DNA of 26,928 bases from JAIBCM01 sp041395165 (lineage in GTDB: Bacteria; Verrucomicrobiota; Verrucomicrobiia; JADLBR01; JAIBCM01), in the NCBI GenBank assembly GCA_041395165.1, contig JAWLBA010000016.1, positions 1 to 26,928 on the forward strand, written 5' to 3'. The notes beneath the pieces were generated by a model, which did no database searches, was not told where the DNA came from, and was given only the letters and a program-made list of their open reading frames with translations. Both the position numbers and the translations under genes were made by a program. This document shows positions 18,381 through 26,135 of the stretch, in pieces (position 1 is the stretch's first letter; each line of letters begins with the position of its first letter).

Positions 18381-18596
18381 CTATCTTTTGCCTGCCAGTC
18401 CACCTGATTCTTCGATGAGGTAATCGAGTTTGATTTCAATGGCTTTCAAGCGATTGATGTTTGAAGGGGTTTCTTCACTTTCCCTAAAAACCAAGGCTTC
18501 AAAGGTTTGACCTTTGTTTTTAAAACCCAGTTTTTTGTGGATTTGTTCAAATCTTTTCTTGGCTTCCTGATTGGTTCTAATTGAAATATTTCCCAT
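18381..18596 (-). CDS. Ribbon-helix-helix relaxosome accessory protein (MobC-like)
   Basis: This 71-aa protein starts with a beta strand and two helices typical of ribbon-helix-helix DNA binders (NISIRTNQEAKKRFEQIHKK then LGFKNKGQTFEALVF). A charged C-terminal helix (LKAIEIKLDYLIEE) follows. AAAGGA precedes ATG 18596. It is the first gene after the oriT region and is followed 6 bases later by the relaxase. This is the usual place for an oriT-binding accessory protein that helps nicking and represses its own promoter. The fold is read from pattern only. Confidence 0.75.
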   Translation of the reverse strand: MGNISIRTNQEAKKRFEQIHKKLGFKNKGQTFEALVFRESEETPSNINRLKAIEIKLDYLIEESGGLAGKR

Positions 18597-18614
18597 AAAA
18601 TCCTTTCATTTGAA

Positions 18615-18715
18615 GTTCGCCTGACGAACGGAAAAACTGTCTGATTTTTGCCGCAAACTTGTCGCAAAAATCTGCAGCACGTGAAATGGTAGACAATTTC
18701 ACTATCCTGCGTGTC
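18615..18715 (+). other. Candidate origin of transfer (oriT) with RP4-type nic site
   Basis: Three inverted repeats lead to a nic-like core. They are GTTCG/CGAAC (18615-18629), GATTTTTGC/GCAAAAATC (18643-18651 and 18664-18672) and GTGAAAT/ATTTCAC (18681-18687 and 18696-18702). Directly after the last one comes TATCCTGC (18703-18710). The known IncP/RP4 nic core is TATCCTG, cut before C, beside an inverted repeat ending TTCAC. Here the predicted cut is between 18709 and 18710 on the plus strand. Transfer would then lead rightward, with the mob genes entering last, as is usual. The site lies directly upstream of the accessory and relaxase genes. Confidence 0.72.
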
Positions 18716-18769
18716 GTTTGAAATAACAAAATCCCAGTGGAAGAGGTCTTGTTACCGGTGCTTGTGAGC

Positions 18770-18799
18770 CATGGCAGAGACGGGATTGTCTCTGCCATG
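18770..18799. other. Strong 12-bp stem-loop between oriT and the 123-aa gene
   Basis: CATGGCAGAGAC (18770-18781) and GTCTCTGCCATG (18788-18799) pair perfectly with a 6-base loop. It lies 33 bases after the stop of the minus-strand gene at 18833 and lacks a T run on either strand. It may be a transcript-end or processing hairpin, or an oriT-associated structure. Confidence 0.6.
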
Positions 18800-18832
18800 A
18801 TTGAAGAATGAAGGTGCATAAGCCTTGTCTCT

Positions 18833-19204
18833 TTAACTCAGTTTGATCTTGGCTTTGCGAATGTATTGCTTGGCTTCTTTGACCAGTTCGGTTTGCCGGA
18901 CTTTTTCCGGCATTTCCTTGACGATATGTTCCAATGCTCCTTTAAGCGCTTGCTGTTCCGGGGCATTGAGCCATTCGCTGACTTTGGCTGTGTAGGCTTC
19001 GCGTTTGTTTTGTTGTTGCATTTTGCCCAGGAGATATTTCCTTTCGAGATAGTCTCTTGGCATTTGTTGCACGGTTTCGGTCAGTTTGGGGTTGTCTTTG
19101 ATGAATTGGTTAAGTTTGTTGTCAATTTCTTCGTTGATGCGTGGGGTGAAATTTGAGCTGGCAGCATTGAGTTTGCTGTTTTTCGGACCTTTGAGGGTTG
19201 GCAT
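18833..19204 (-). CDS. Small helical charged protein of the mobilization module
   Basis: This is 123 aa from ATG 19204, which has GAGAAAGGA upstream like the other genes of this module. The frame runs open to 19480, but that extension lacks a ribosome site and codes unusual text, so I use the inner ATG. The protein is helical and rich in Lys, Gln and Glu (QMPRDYLERKYLLGKMQQQN, EHIVKEMPEKVRQTELVKEA), with no membrane segment and no motif I know. Its place between the DnaA-N-like gene and oriT suggests a replication or transfer accessory role, which is only inference. Confidence 0.65.
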   Translation of the reverse strand: MPTLKGPKNSKLNAASSNFTPRINEEIDNKLNQFIKDNPKLTETVQQMPRDYLERKYLLGKMQQQNKREAYTAKVSEWLNAPEQQALKGALEHIVKEMPEKVRQTELVKEAKQYIRKAKIKLS

Positions 19205-19463
19205 AAGGTATCCTTTCTCACCTTGACTTCGATATTTTTTATTACGGCTATCGAAGTGGCCATTTGGCCGGTTTATACCGCTATCTACGTTAGTAGAAAA
19301 AATTGAAAAAATTGTTGTTGGGAAAACCGGGCGAGGAGATTGGAATAGTTGTTTGAGGTTGGCCATCACCCTTGCGAAGGAGCACTTTGCGAGGAGCTTC
19401 CCACAGCTCCGAAGACATGGCGCGGACTGAGCGAACAGCCCGCTCTCTTCCTGGCCTCGCCGG
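19205..19463 (-). promoter_or_regulatory. Structured leader with inverted repeats upstream of the 123-aa gene
   Basis: This is a 259-base gap between two minus-strand genes. CTTCGATA (19227-19234) and TATCGAAG (19249-19256) form a perfect 8-bp inverted repeat just before the ribosome site, a possible operator or leader hairpin. Further upstream are GGAGC/GCTCC (19393-19397 and 19406-19410) and repeated GCGAGGAG or GCGAAGGAG units (near 19331, 19374 and 19390). This part is more GC-rich than its surroundings. It could be a regulatory RNA leader. No gene is supported here. Confidence 0.4.
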
Positions 19464-20042
19464 TTATTGGTAATGTTCATAGGTTTGGTAAAAGATGTTG
19501 ATTTTTAGTTGTTCGGAAATGGTTTTGATTTCTTTGCGATAGTTGTTTTCGATCCAGTTTTGGTAAACGCGATTTGGCACGGCCAGAAACAGTCGATGGC
19601 TTTCAAGTTTTGTTGCTACGATGTCGCTAAACCATCTTTGGTAGGCATCCTGTGGTATTTGGGTTTTGAGCAGGTCAACGGCTGTTAACCACTTTTCTTC
19701 GGCCAAAGGGTCTGTGACGGGTTTGGTGATCTTGGGTTGTTTCGGTAAATCGGTTGCGGTGGTTTGTGAAACGGTGACAGGCTCTTGTTTTTGAGGTGGC
19801 AAGGGCAGACCTAATGAGGCTGCCTTGGCAGCTTTGGCATACCATTTTAGGGCCATTGCTTCTTCGCCTGTTGCGCATAAGCCAAGTTTATGAATTTCTG
19901 AGATGATGTTGTTCCATTCCCGGGGATAAAGCTTTTGTTGTTTGAAGCTTTCAACCGCATCTTTTGCCGATTTCCATGGGTCGATGGCATGATCTTCCGG
20001 TTGGTTTGAAACTTTTTGGGTAATGACTTTTTTCAAATCCAA
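19464..20042 (-). CDS. DnaA N-domain-like replication-associated protein
   Basis: This is about 192 aa. Residues about 1-75 are a helical region, followed by a Pro/Thr/Lys linker (LPLPPQKQEPVTVSQTTATD). Residues about 115-190 resemble the DnaA N-terminal domain: KWLTAVDLLKTQIPQDAYQR, then WFSDI, then VPNRVYQNWIENNYRKEI. That domain mediates protein contacts such as DnaB loading. There is no AAA+ or DNA-binding part of DnaA. The start is unsure. TTG 20042 is the first available codon, and the same frame runs upstream as VNQLPPPQKI without an ATG, while GGGGAGGA lies about 50 bases upstream, so the true start may be hidden by an indel. It follows the Rep-like HTH gene and probably acts with it at an element origin. 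Confidence 0.68.
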   Translation of the reverse strand: MDLKKVITQKVSNQPEDHAIDPWKSAKDAVESFKQQKLYPREWNNIISEIHKLGLCATGEEAMALKWYAKAAKAASLGLPLPPQKQEPVTVSQTTATDLPKQPKITKPVTDPLAEEKWLTAVDLLKTQIPQDAYQRWFSDIVATKLESHRLFLAVPNRVYQNWIENNYRKEIKTISEQLKINIFYQTYEHYQ

Positions 20043-20106
20043 AATCTTTTGGGGTGGGGGTAATTGATTAACACTTTTGCGATTTGTTCTTTCCTCCCCT
20101 CTTTAC

Positions 20107-20550
20107 CTATGACTTCTTTATGTAAGTGACATTTTTGACACTAGGCTTAGTGACACGCGTGTCACCAGGGCTGGTGACATTGATGTCACTAGGGGCTCTT
20201 CGATTATCAAGACCGTTTGACCAAAGAATAGTCTTCATCTTTCGCCAGTTGCATCCAGGGATGCCACATAAAGCGATAGATATTAGCGCGGTTGCCCTTA
20301 ACTTTATCTTTAACATGAGTGATGCTTAAAAGTTCATAACGACACAGCTCTTCAATCAATCGGATGATTTGTCTGCGGACTTTGTAATCGCCTGCCAGTT
20401 TCTGATGAAGGAAAGGCTTGCCTTGTTACCGGCAAAGCGGCAGAGTTGTGCGTAAAGCCGTTTGGCGTTTGTCGGAGATTTCGCGACGATTGTCCAACCA
20501 TTCTGGAATCCAGGCGCCGTGAAAGAGGCGATGGGATTGATTAGTTTCAT
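20107..20550 (-). pseudogene. Rep-like helix-turn-helix protein with C-terminal 8-residue repeats, two frameshifts
   Basis: The start MKLINPIASF, then GWTIVAKSPTNAKRLYAQLC (frame A, from ATG 20550), passes near 20426 into frame B: GKPFLHQKLAGDYKVRRQII, RLIEELCRYELLSITHV and IYRFMWHPWMQLAKDEDYSL. Near 20209 it returns to frame A: DNRRAPSDINVTSPGDTRVT, KPSVKNVTYIKKS. This order (SPTNAKRLYAQLCRFAG, a winged HTH, a WHPWM box, then xDxxVTxP repeats) matches plasmid-type HTH_36 replication proteins as I know them. One base is missing at about 20426-20427 and one T is extra at 20209-20210. The restored length is about 147 aa. Initiator or regulator of element replication is inferred. The two opposite indels cancel, so read error is plausible. 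Confidence 0.7.
20125..20196. repeat. Three tandem 24-bp repeats with palindromic cores
   Basis: Copies start at 20125, 20149 and 20173 with exact 24-base spacing. Their cores are GTGACATTTTTGACAC, GTGACACGCGTGTCAC (a perfect 16-bp palindrome) and GTGACATTGATGTCAC (7-bp arms), each followed by YAGG. On the minus strand they encode the 8-residue repeats SDINVTSP, GDTRVTKP and SVKNVTYI of the Rep-like protein. They could be only protein repeats, or could also act as iteron or operator sites. Confidence 0.75.
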
Positions 20551-20587
20551 GAGGATGAATAAAAGCTTGTGAAAAGCTGGTTAAAAA

Positions 20588-20605
20588 TTAGGAATAAATT
20601 CCTAA
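20588..20605. promoter_or_regulatory. Palindrome upstream of the Rep-like gene
   Basis: TTAGGAAT and ATTCCTAA flank a 2-base AA centre, giving a perfect 18-bp palindrome 38 bases upstream of the Rep-like start. The short centre suits a dimeric repressor site better than a hairpin. An eight-T run follows it on the plus strand. Confidence 0.45.
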
Positions 20606-20628
20606 AATTTTTTTTATTAGTCCGTTTT

Positions 20629-20662
20629 GCCAAACCTTTTGTGATAAGATAAATAGTTTGGC
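20629..20662. repeat. Inverted repeat GCCAAAC/GTTTGGC
   Basis: GCCAAAC (20629-20635) and GTTTGGC (20656-20662) are separated by 20 AT-rich bases, in the gap between the Rep-like gene and the tRNA. It may be part of an origin, a regulator site or an attachment region. No other copy was noticed. Confidence 0.4.
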
Positions 20663-20767
20663 TTAACGTATTAAAAAAGAAAAAACCAGCAATTTTAGCT
20701 ATATTTGGTTATAACTTAAAGTGAAAATATTTTACTTAAATAATTTAAAATAAAGTTTTTATAATCT

Positions 20768-20839
20768 TGCCGCGCTAGGACTCGAACTCAGAACACTCAG
20801 ATCCAGAATCTGATGTGCTACCAATTGCACCACGCGGCA
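20768..20839 (-). tRNA. tRNA-Gln (anticodon CUG)
   Basis: The 72-nt gene folds as a full cloverleaf on the minus strand. The acceptor TGCCGCG/CGCGGCA is perfect, with a U1-A72 pair as is usual for glutamine tRNAs. The D stem is GTGC/GCAC with loop AATTGGTA. The anticodon stem is TCAGA/TCTGA with loop TTCTGGA (anticodon CTG). The T stem CTGAG/CCTAG has one mismatch around TTCGAGT. CCA is not encoded. Its 3' end points toward the mobilization module, the usual side for an integrated element. Confidence 0.93.
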
Positions 20840-21015
20840 CTGAAATGAATTGGAGTTTTATCGTAAAAATGGATTGAAAAGGAAATCGTTTAGGGCAAAG
20901 TTAGAAAATTGAGAATGAAGCATTAAGAGGCTGCAAGTTCAGGTTGTAGTCAAATTGGTAAATAAAACACGCCTTGCTTGCCTTCGTAGGTTTTCAAGGC
21001 AATTTCTTGTAGGAC

Positions 21016-24000
21016 ATGAAGTTAAATCAGGCTATTTGGGATAAAGTTGGAACGCGACGTTTGTTGTATCATCCAGATCGCATGATGCGTGTGGGGTGGG
21101 GCTTGTCGCGAATATTCATGGCACTCGCCGCATGAGATTTTGAAGATTGCAGATTACTTCTCAGGTAATTTGAATCATCGTGGTGCGATTGATGCGGATG
21201 CGAAAACGGGTGATGGCGCAGGTATTTTAACGCAGATTCCGCATGAGCTTTTGCCAAGGTGGTGGAGCAGATGGGGCATCGTTTGTATCAACCTCAGGAT
21301 TTGGGTGTGGGGATGATGTTTTTACCGCGCCAAATGCTTACAATCAAGCGCGTTGTCGTCAGATCGTGGAGGAGACGCTTCAAAAGCGCGGATTATTTTT
21401 ATTTGGCTGGCGTGTGGTGCCTGTTAAGCAAAAGGTTTTGGGTGATAAGGCGTTGTCGACTTGTCCTCAGATTGAACAGGTGCTCGTAGGGCGTCCGGCG
21501 GGCATGAAGATTACGGACGATGAGTATGAGCGTTTGCTTTTTTTGTGTCGCAATGAAATTGAGGATCGCGCGTTGGCTGATCAAATCCCGGATTTTTATA
21601 TTCCCTCATTTTCGAGTCGCACGATTGTTTACAAAGGGTTGTTAGCATCGCCGCAGTTGCCGCAATTTTATCCTGATTTGAAAGATGCTAATTATAAAAC
21701 GGCGGTAGCAGTTTTTCATCAACGTTATAGCACGAATACGTTTCCTACGTGGCCGTTGGCGCATCCGTTTCGAGTGGTTTCGCACAATGGTGAAATTAAT
21801 ACGATTCGTGGCAATCGTAATTGGATGCATGCGCGCGAAGCTGAGTTACAGGCTGATTTTTGGGGTGAAGATATTAAGCATTTGCGTCCGATTATTCAGG
21901 ATGGAGGAAGCGATTCGGCAAGTTTGGATAATGCGGCAGAGGTGCTTTTTATGTCGGGTCGGGACTTGTTGCATAGCATGATGATGTTGGTGCCGCCAGC
22001 CTGGGAAAATGAAAAAGAGTTATCGCAGGCTGTGCGCGATTTTTATCATTATCATGCTTGTTTGAATGAGCCGTGGGATGGTCCAGCCGCGTTGGTTTTT
22101 TCGGATGGATTAAAAGTGGGCGCTTGTTTGGATCGTAATGGGTTGCGTCCGGCACGTTATACCATTCGTAAGAATGGCATTTTTGTTTTGGCTTCGGAAG
22201 TGGGCACGAGCGCTTTGGGGGATGTGGACGTGATTGAAAAAGGGCGTTTGGCTCCAGGCGAGATGATTGCGATTGATTTGGTAAAAGGAAAGTTGTTGCG
22301 AGATCAAGAAATTAAAACGCATTTCGCTTCGCAAAAACCCTATGGGGAATGGGTCAAAAAACATTTGATGGAACTAAAAGGAGTGACTCAAGAACATGCT
22401 CTAGATCAGTTCGAAGCGAGTTCTTTAGTACAGCAACAACTTTGTTTCGGTTACAATGAAGAAGAGCTAAAGATGATTGTAGCACCGATGGCGCTCTACG
22501 GAGAAGAACCGATTGGAAGCATGGGGGATGACACGCCGCTAGCGGTGTTATCGAAAAAGCCGCGTTTGCTTTATACTTATTTCAAACAGTTGTTTGCTCA
22601 GGTGACCAATCCGCCGATTGATCCGATTCGCGAGAAAAATGTGATGTCTTTAGCGACTTACACGGGTCGCCGTCATAATTGGTTGTCGGAAACGCCACTT
22701 CATGCGCAGTTGCTCAAGTTAGACACGCCGTTTCTTTTTAATGAACAAGTGGAAGCTTTATTCCATTTAAAAGATGATTCTTTAAAAACGGTGCGATTAT
22801 CCTGTCTTTTTACCGTGTCATCGGGTCGAGAAGGATTACGTAAGGCCATTGAAAATTTGTGTTCTGAAGTGGAGAAAGCCGTAGATCAAGGGGCGAGCAT
22901 GGTTGTTTTGTCGGATCGGGGTGTGACTCAAGAACAGGTTGCTATGCCGATGCTGCTAGCTTTGGGAGCAGTGCATCATGCGTTAATTCGTGTAGGCAAA
23001 CGTATGCGCTGCAGTTTTATTTGCGAAACGGCTGAGGCTCGGGATGTGCATCAATACGCTTGTTTAATCAGTTATGGCGCTTCGGGGATTAATCCTTGGT
23101 TGGCTTTGGACACTTTGCGCGACCTGCATGCAAAAGGAAGCTTAGGTGAATTAAGTTTAGCTCAAGCTTTGGAAAATTACGCAGCAGCTTTGAATAAAGG
23201 GTTGCTTAAGATTATGTCGAAAATGGGAATTTCGACTGTAAGCAGTTATCGCGGTGCACAGATTTTTGAAGCAATTGGCGTTTCTGAAGCATTGATTGAG
23301 CAATGTTTTAAAGGAACCACGTCACAAATTGGCGGTGTGGATATCGAAGAAATTGCTGATGAATCTTTAGCCCGTCACGTGTTCGGTTACGGAAACAATG
23401 GAGAAAATGTTGGCGACCTAAAATTGTTTGATGCCGGGTATTATCGCAATCGTCAAGGTGGCGAAATGCATGCGATCACAGCACCGGTCATTCAAAATTT
23501 TCATACCTTTGTGGGACTGAAAGGTGCAGATAAAGCCAACCAAATGGAAGATTACAAAAATATGTAGCTGCCACTTTGGAAAATTCGCCAGTTTCTTTAA
23601 AACATCTTTTGGCTTTCAAAACTGCGCAACCCATTTCTATTGATGAAGTGGAACCGTTGGAAGAGATTCGTCAACGTTTTACGACTGCAGGCATGTCGCT
23701 AGGTGCTTTATCGCCGGAAGCGCATGAAGCGTTAGCTATAGCGATGAATCGAATTGGTGGAAAATCCAATTCGGGTGAAGGTGGGGAAGATCCTGCACGA
23801 TTTACCATTCGTGAAAATGGTGATTCGGCTAATAGCGCGATTAAACAAGTGGCTTCGGGGCGATTTGGTGTAACGGCAGAATATTTGGCATCGGCGAAAG
23901 AGCTAGAAATTAAAATGGCACAGGGCGCTAAACCGGGCGAAGGAGGGCAATTGCCGGGCTACAAAGTCAATGGATTGATTTCGCAACTGCGTCGCAGTGT

Positions 24001-25576
24001 GCCGGGTATTACGTTGATTTCGCCGCCGCCGCATCATGATATTTATAGCATCGAAGATTTGGCGCAGTTAATTTACGACTTGAAACAAGCTAATCCGCGC
24101 GCGAAAGTTTGCGTGAAACTAGTTGCGGAAAGTGGTGTGGGCACGATTGCTGCGGGTGTGGCTAAAGCGCATGCCGATATTGTTTTAATTAGTGGTCATG
24201 AAGGTGGCACGGGAGCTTCTCCTTTGTCTTCGATTAAAAATGCGGGTGGTCCTTGGGAAATTGGATTGGCTGAAGCGCATCAGGTGCTGGTTTTAAATGG
24301 GCTACGAAATCGTGTGACTTTGCGTACGGATGGTGGAATTAAAAATGGCATGGATATTGTCATGGCTGCGATGTTAGGCGCGGAAGAATTTAATTTTGGC
24401 ACGACCGCACTGATTGCGATGGGCTGTGTGTATGTGCGTCAATGTCATCTTAACACGTGTCCTGTGGGTATCGCGACTCAAGATGAGCGTTTGCGCACCA
24501 AGTTTCGCGGATCGCCGGATATGGTGGTGAATTTTTTCAATGGTGTTGCACAAGAGGTGCGTGAAATTTTGGCTTCGTTAGGGGTTCGAACTTTGAATGA
24601 AATTATTGGTCGAGTTGATTTCTTGGAACAACGCAAAACCGGAAATCCTAAATTCGATAAAATTGATTTGAGTCGTTTATTAGCCATGCCGCCTGTGGAT
24701 AATGACACGCCGCTTTATCATACTTGGGAACGCAACGATAAAAAAGAGGATCGGCCTTTGGATGATGTGATTTTGCAGGATTCTAAGACTGCGCTACGAA
24801 CGAAACGTATGGTGGTGTTGGAATATCCGGTGAAAAATATTCAGCGTTGTGTTGGCACAAAATTAAGTGGAGAAATTGCTTATCGTTACGGTGAGGAAGG
24901 ATTGCCGCAGGGCACGATTCACTTGAAGTTGAAAGGGACAGCGGGACAGAGTTTAGGTGCATTTTTAGCTAAGGGAGTTCGTATTACTCTAGTTGGTGAA
25001 GCTAACGATTATGTGGGTAAGGGAATGAATGGGGGAGAGATTATTTTAATGCCTTCGCCTAAAGTGAAATATGAAGCGGAAGCCAATTCGATCTGTGGCA
25101 ATACCGTACTGTATGGCGCGACAGGTGGAGAATTCTTTGCTTGTGGTCGTGCGGGGGAACGATTTGCAGTGCGAAATAGTGGTGCCGTTGCGGTGATTGA
25201 AGGAGTAGGCGATCATGGTTGTGAATATATGACCAATGGCATGGTAATTGTGTTGGGTAAAACCGGGAAAAATTTTGCAGCCGGTATGAGTGGTGGGGTC
25301 GCTTATGTCTTAGATGAAGATGAGAGTTTTCCTAGTCTTTATAATTCTACCATGGTCAATTTGCAACGCATTAATCTTGATGATGCAAGTTTAGTGAAAG
25401 AACAAATCTATAAGCATTTGGAATTAACCGATAGCAAGCGCGCAAAAACCATTTTAGCAAATTGGAATCATTACGAAAAACTTTTCTGGAAGGTGATTCC
25501 TCATCCTCCAACAGCGACTGTGGCGAAACCTGAAGCCGCTGTAAAAAGTACGAATCCTTTGCCAACACGTTCTTAA
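21016..25576 (+). pseudogene. gltB: Glutamate synthase large subunit, five single-base frameshifts
   Basis: GltB makes two glutamates from glutamine and 2-oxoglutarate. From ATG 21016 the text MKLNQAIWDKVGTRRLLYHP leads to HDACGVGLVANIHGTRR, with the N-terminal nucleophile Cys at 21090-21092 after a propeptide. Frames must be joined at 21079-21081, 21129-21131, 21249-21252 (TTTT), 21332-21334 (AAA) and 23556-23560 (AAAAA), each by one added base. The long open pieces are 21336-23560 and 23561-25576. Domains in order are glutamine amidotransferase, central, FMN-binding TIM barrel and GXGXG beta-helix. The 3Fe-4S cysteines are at 24425, 24443 and 24458 (GCVYVRQCHLNTCP). The restored length is about 1521 aa, normal for the family. 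gltD is not in the window. The perfect text after repair argues for read error or very recent damage. Confidence 0.92.
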
Positions 25577-25633
25577 AGAATAAGTTATTTATGATCTGGT
25601 ATTTTCGGCTATATTTGCTAAATTAAATTAGAT

Positions 25634-25840
25634 ATGAGAACCCCAAAAAGTACATTGCGACAAATTAAATCGGCAGTGAGACGATTGGATTTCCGTCAAC
25701 AACAAGCTCTTCGCACGTGGTTAGAAGAAGAGACACTTGATCGGTTGAATGATGAAGAATTAATGGCTGTTGCTGTTGCGGGTGCGCGTATTTTAGATAG
25801 AAGGGAAGCGAAGCGTGAGGCCTTCCGTTCGACGCGGTGA
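25634..25840 (+). CDS. Putative antitoxin of a MazF-type pair
   Basis: This 68-aa charged, largely helical protein (LRQIKSAVRRLDFRQQQALR, EETLDRLNDEELMAVAVAGA) lies directly upstream of a MazF-like toxin gene and overlaps it by 26 bases. It does not look like classical MazE. The call as antitoxin rests on size, charge and position. AT-rich DNA before it (25577-25633) should carry the promoter. It is the first gene after gltB but probably not part of its operon. Confidence 0.7.
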   Translation: MRTPKSTLRQIKSAVRRLDFRQQQALRTWLEEETLDRLNDEELMAVAVAGARILDRREAKREAFRSTR

Positions 25841-26135
25841 GGTTTGGCAAATTGATTTTGGATTAGCCGCTAAGGTTAGACCGTCGCTTATTTTAGGTTG
25901 TGATATTGAAGATTCAGACCGGGCTTTAGTCACCGTTTGTTACTATACTACCGCATTAAGAGGCTCAAAGTATGAAGTCCCCATGAATATTCGAAACTTA
26001 AAAAAAGGTGGTTTTGACTGTCAAAGTATTTACACAATTCCAGCTGTAAAATTAATTTATCGACGAGGTGCGCTCACTGATGCTCAGCTTTATGAAGTGG
26101 AATTAAAAGTAAGGTTGTGGCTAAGGTTGAGTTAA
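25815..26135 (+). CDS. MazF/PemK-like endoribonuclease toxin
   Basis: This 106-aa protein starts at GTG 25815, with GAAGGGA upstream and a 26-base overlap with the antitoxin gene. RRGEVWQIDFG, then KVRPSLIL, match the start of the MazF/PemK fold, where Arg in the RP motif and a following Ser/Thr (here YYTTALRG) form the RNA-cutting site. Family members cut mRNA at short motifs when free of antitoxin. The C-terminal part (TIPAVKLIYRRGALTDAQLY) is typical of the family. Its TAA (26133-26135) overlaps the queA stop on the other strand. Confidence 0.85.
   Translation: MRPSVRRGEVWQIDFGLAAKVRPSLILGCDIEDSDRALVTVCYYTTALRGSKYEVPMNIRNLKKGGFDCQSIYTIPAVKLIYRRGALTDAQLYEVELKVRLWLRLS

Noticed and set aside
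18446..18819. Minus-strand open frames over the oriT region
   Set aside because: They cross the oriT inverted repeats and overlap the accessory gene in another frame, without ribosome sites.
19205..19480. N-terminal extension of the 123-aa protein
   Set aside because: It codes low-plausibility text over structured GC-rich DNA, while the inner ATG 19204 has a clear ribosome site.
20125..20196. CRISPR array
   Set aside because: The repeats are tandem without spacers and lie in a coding frame. No cas gene is present.
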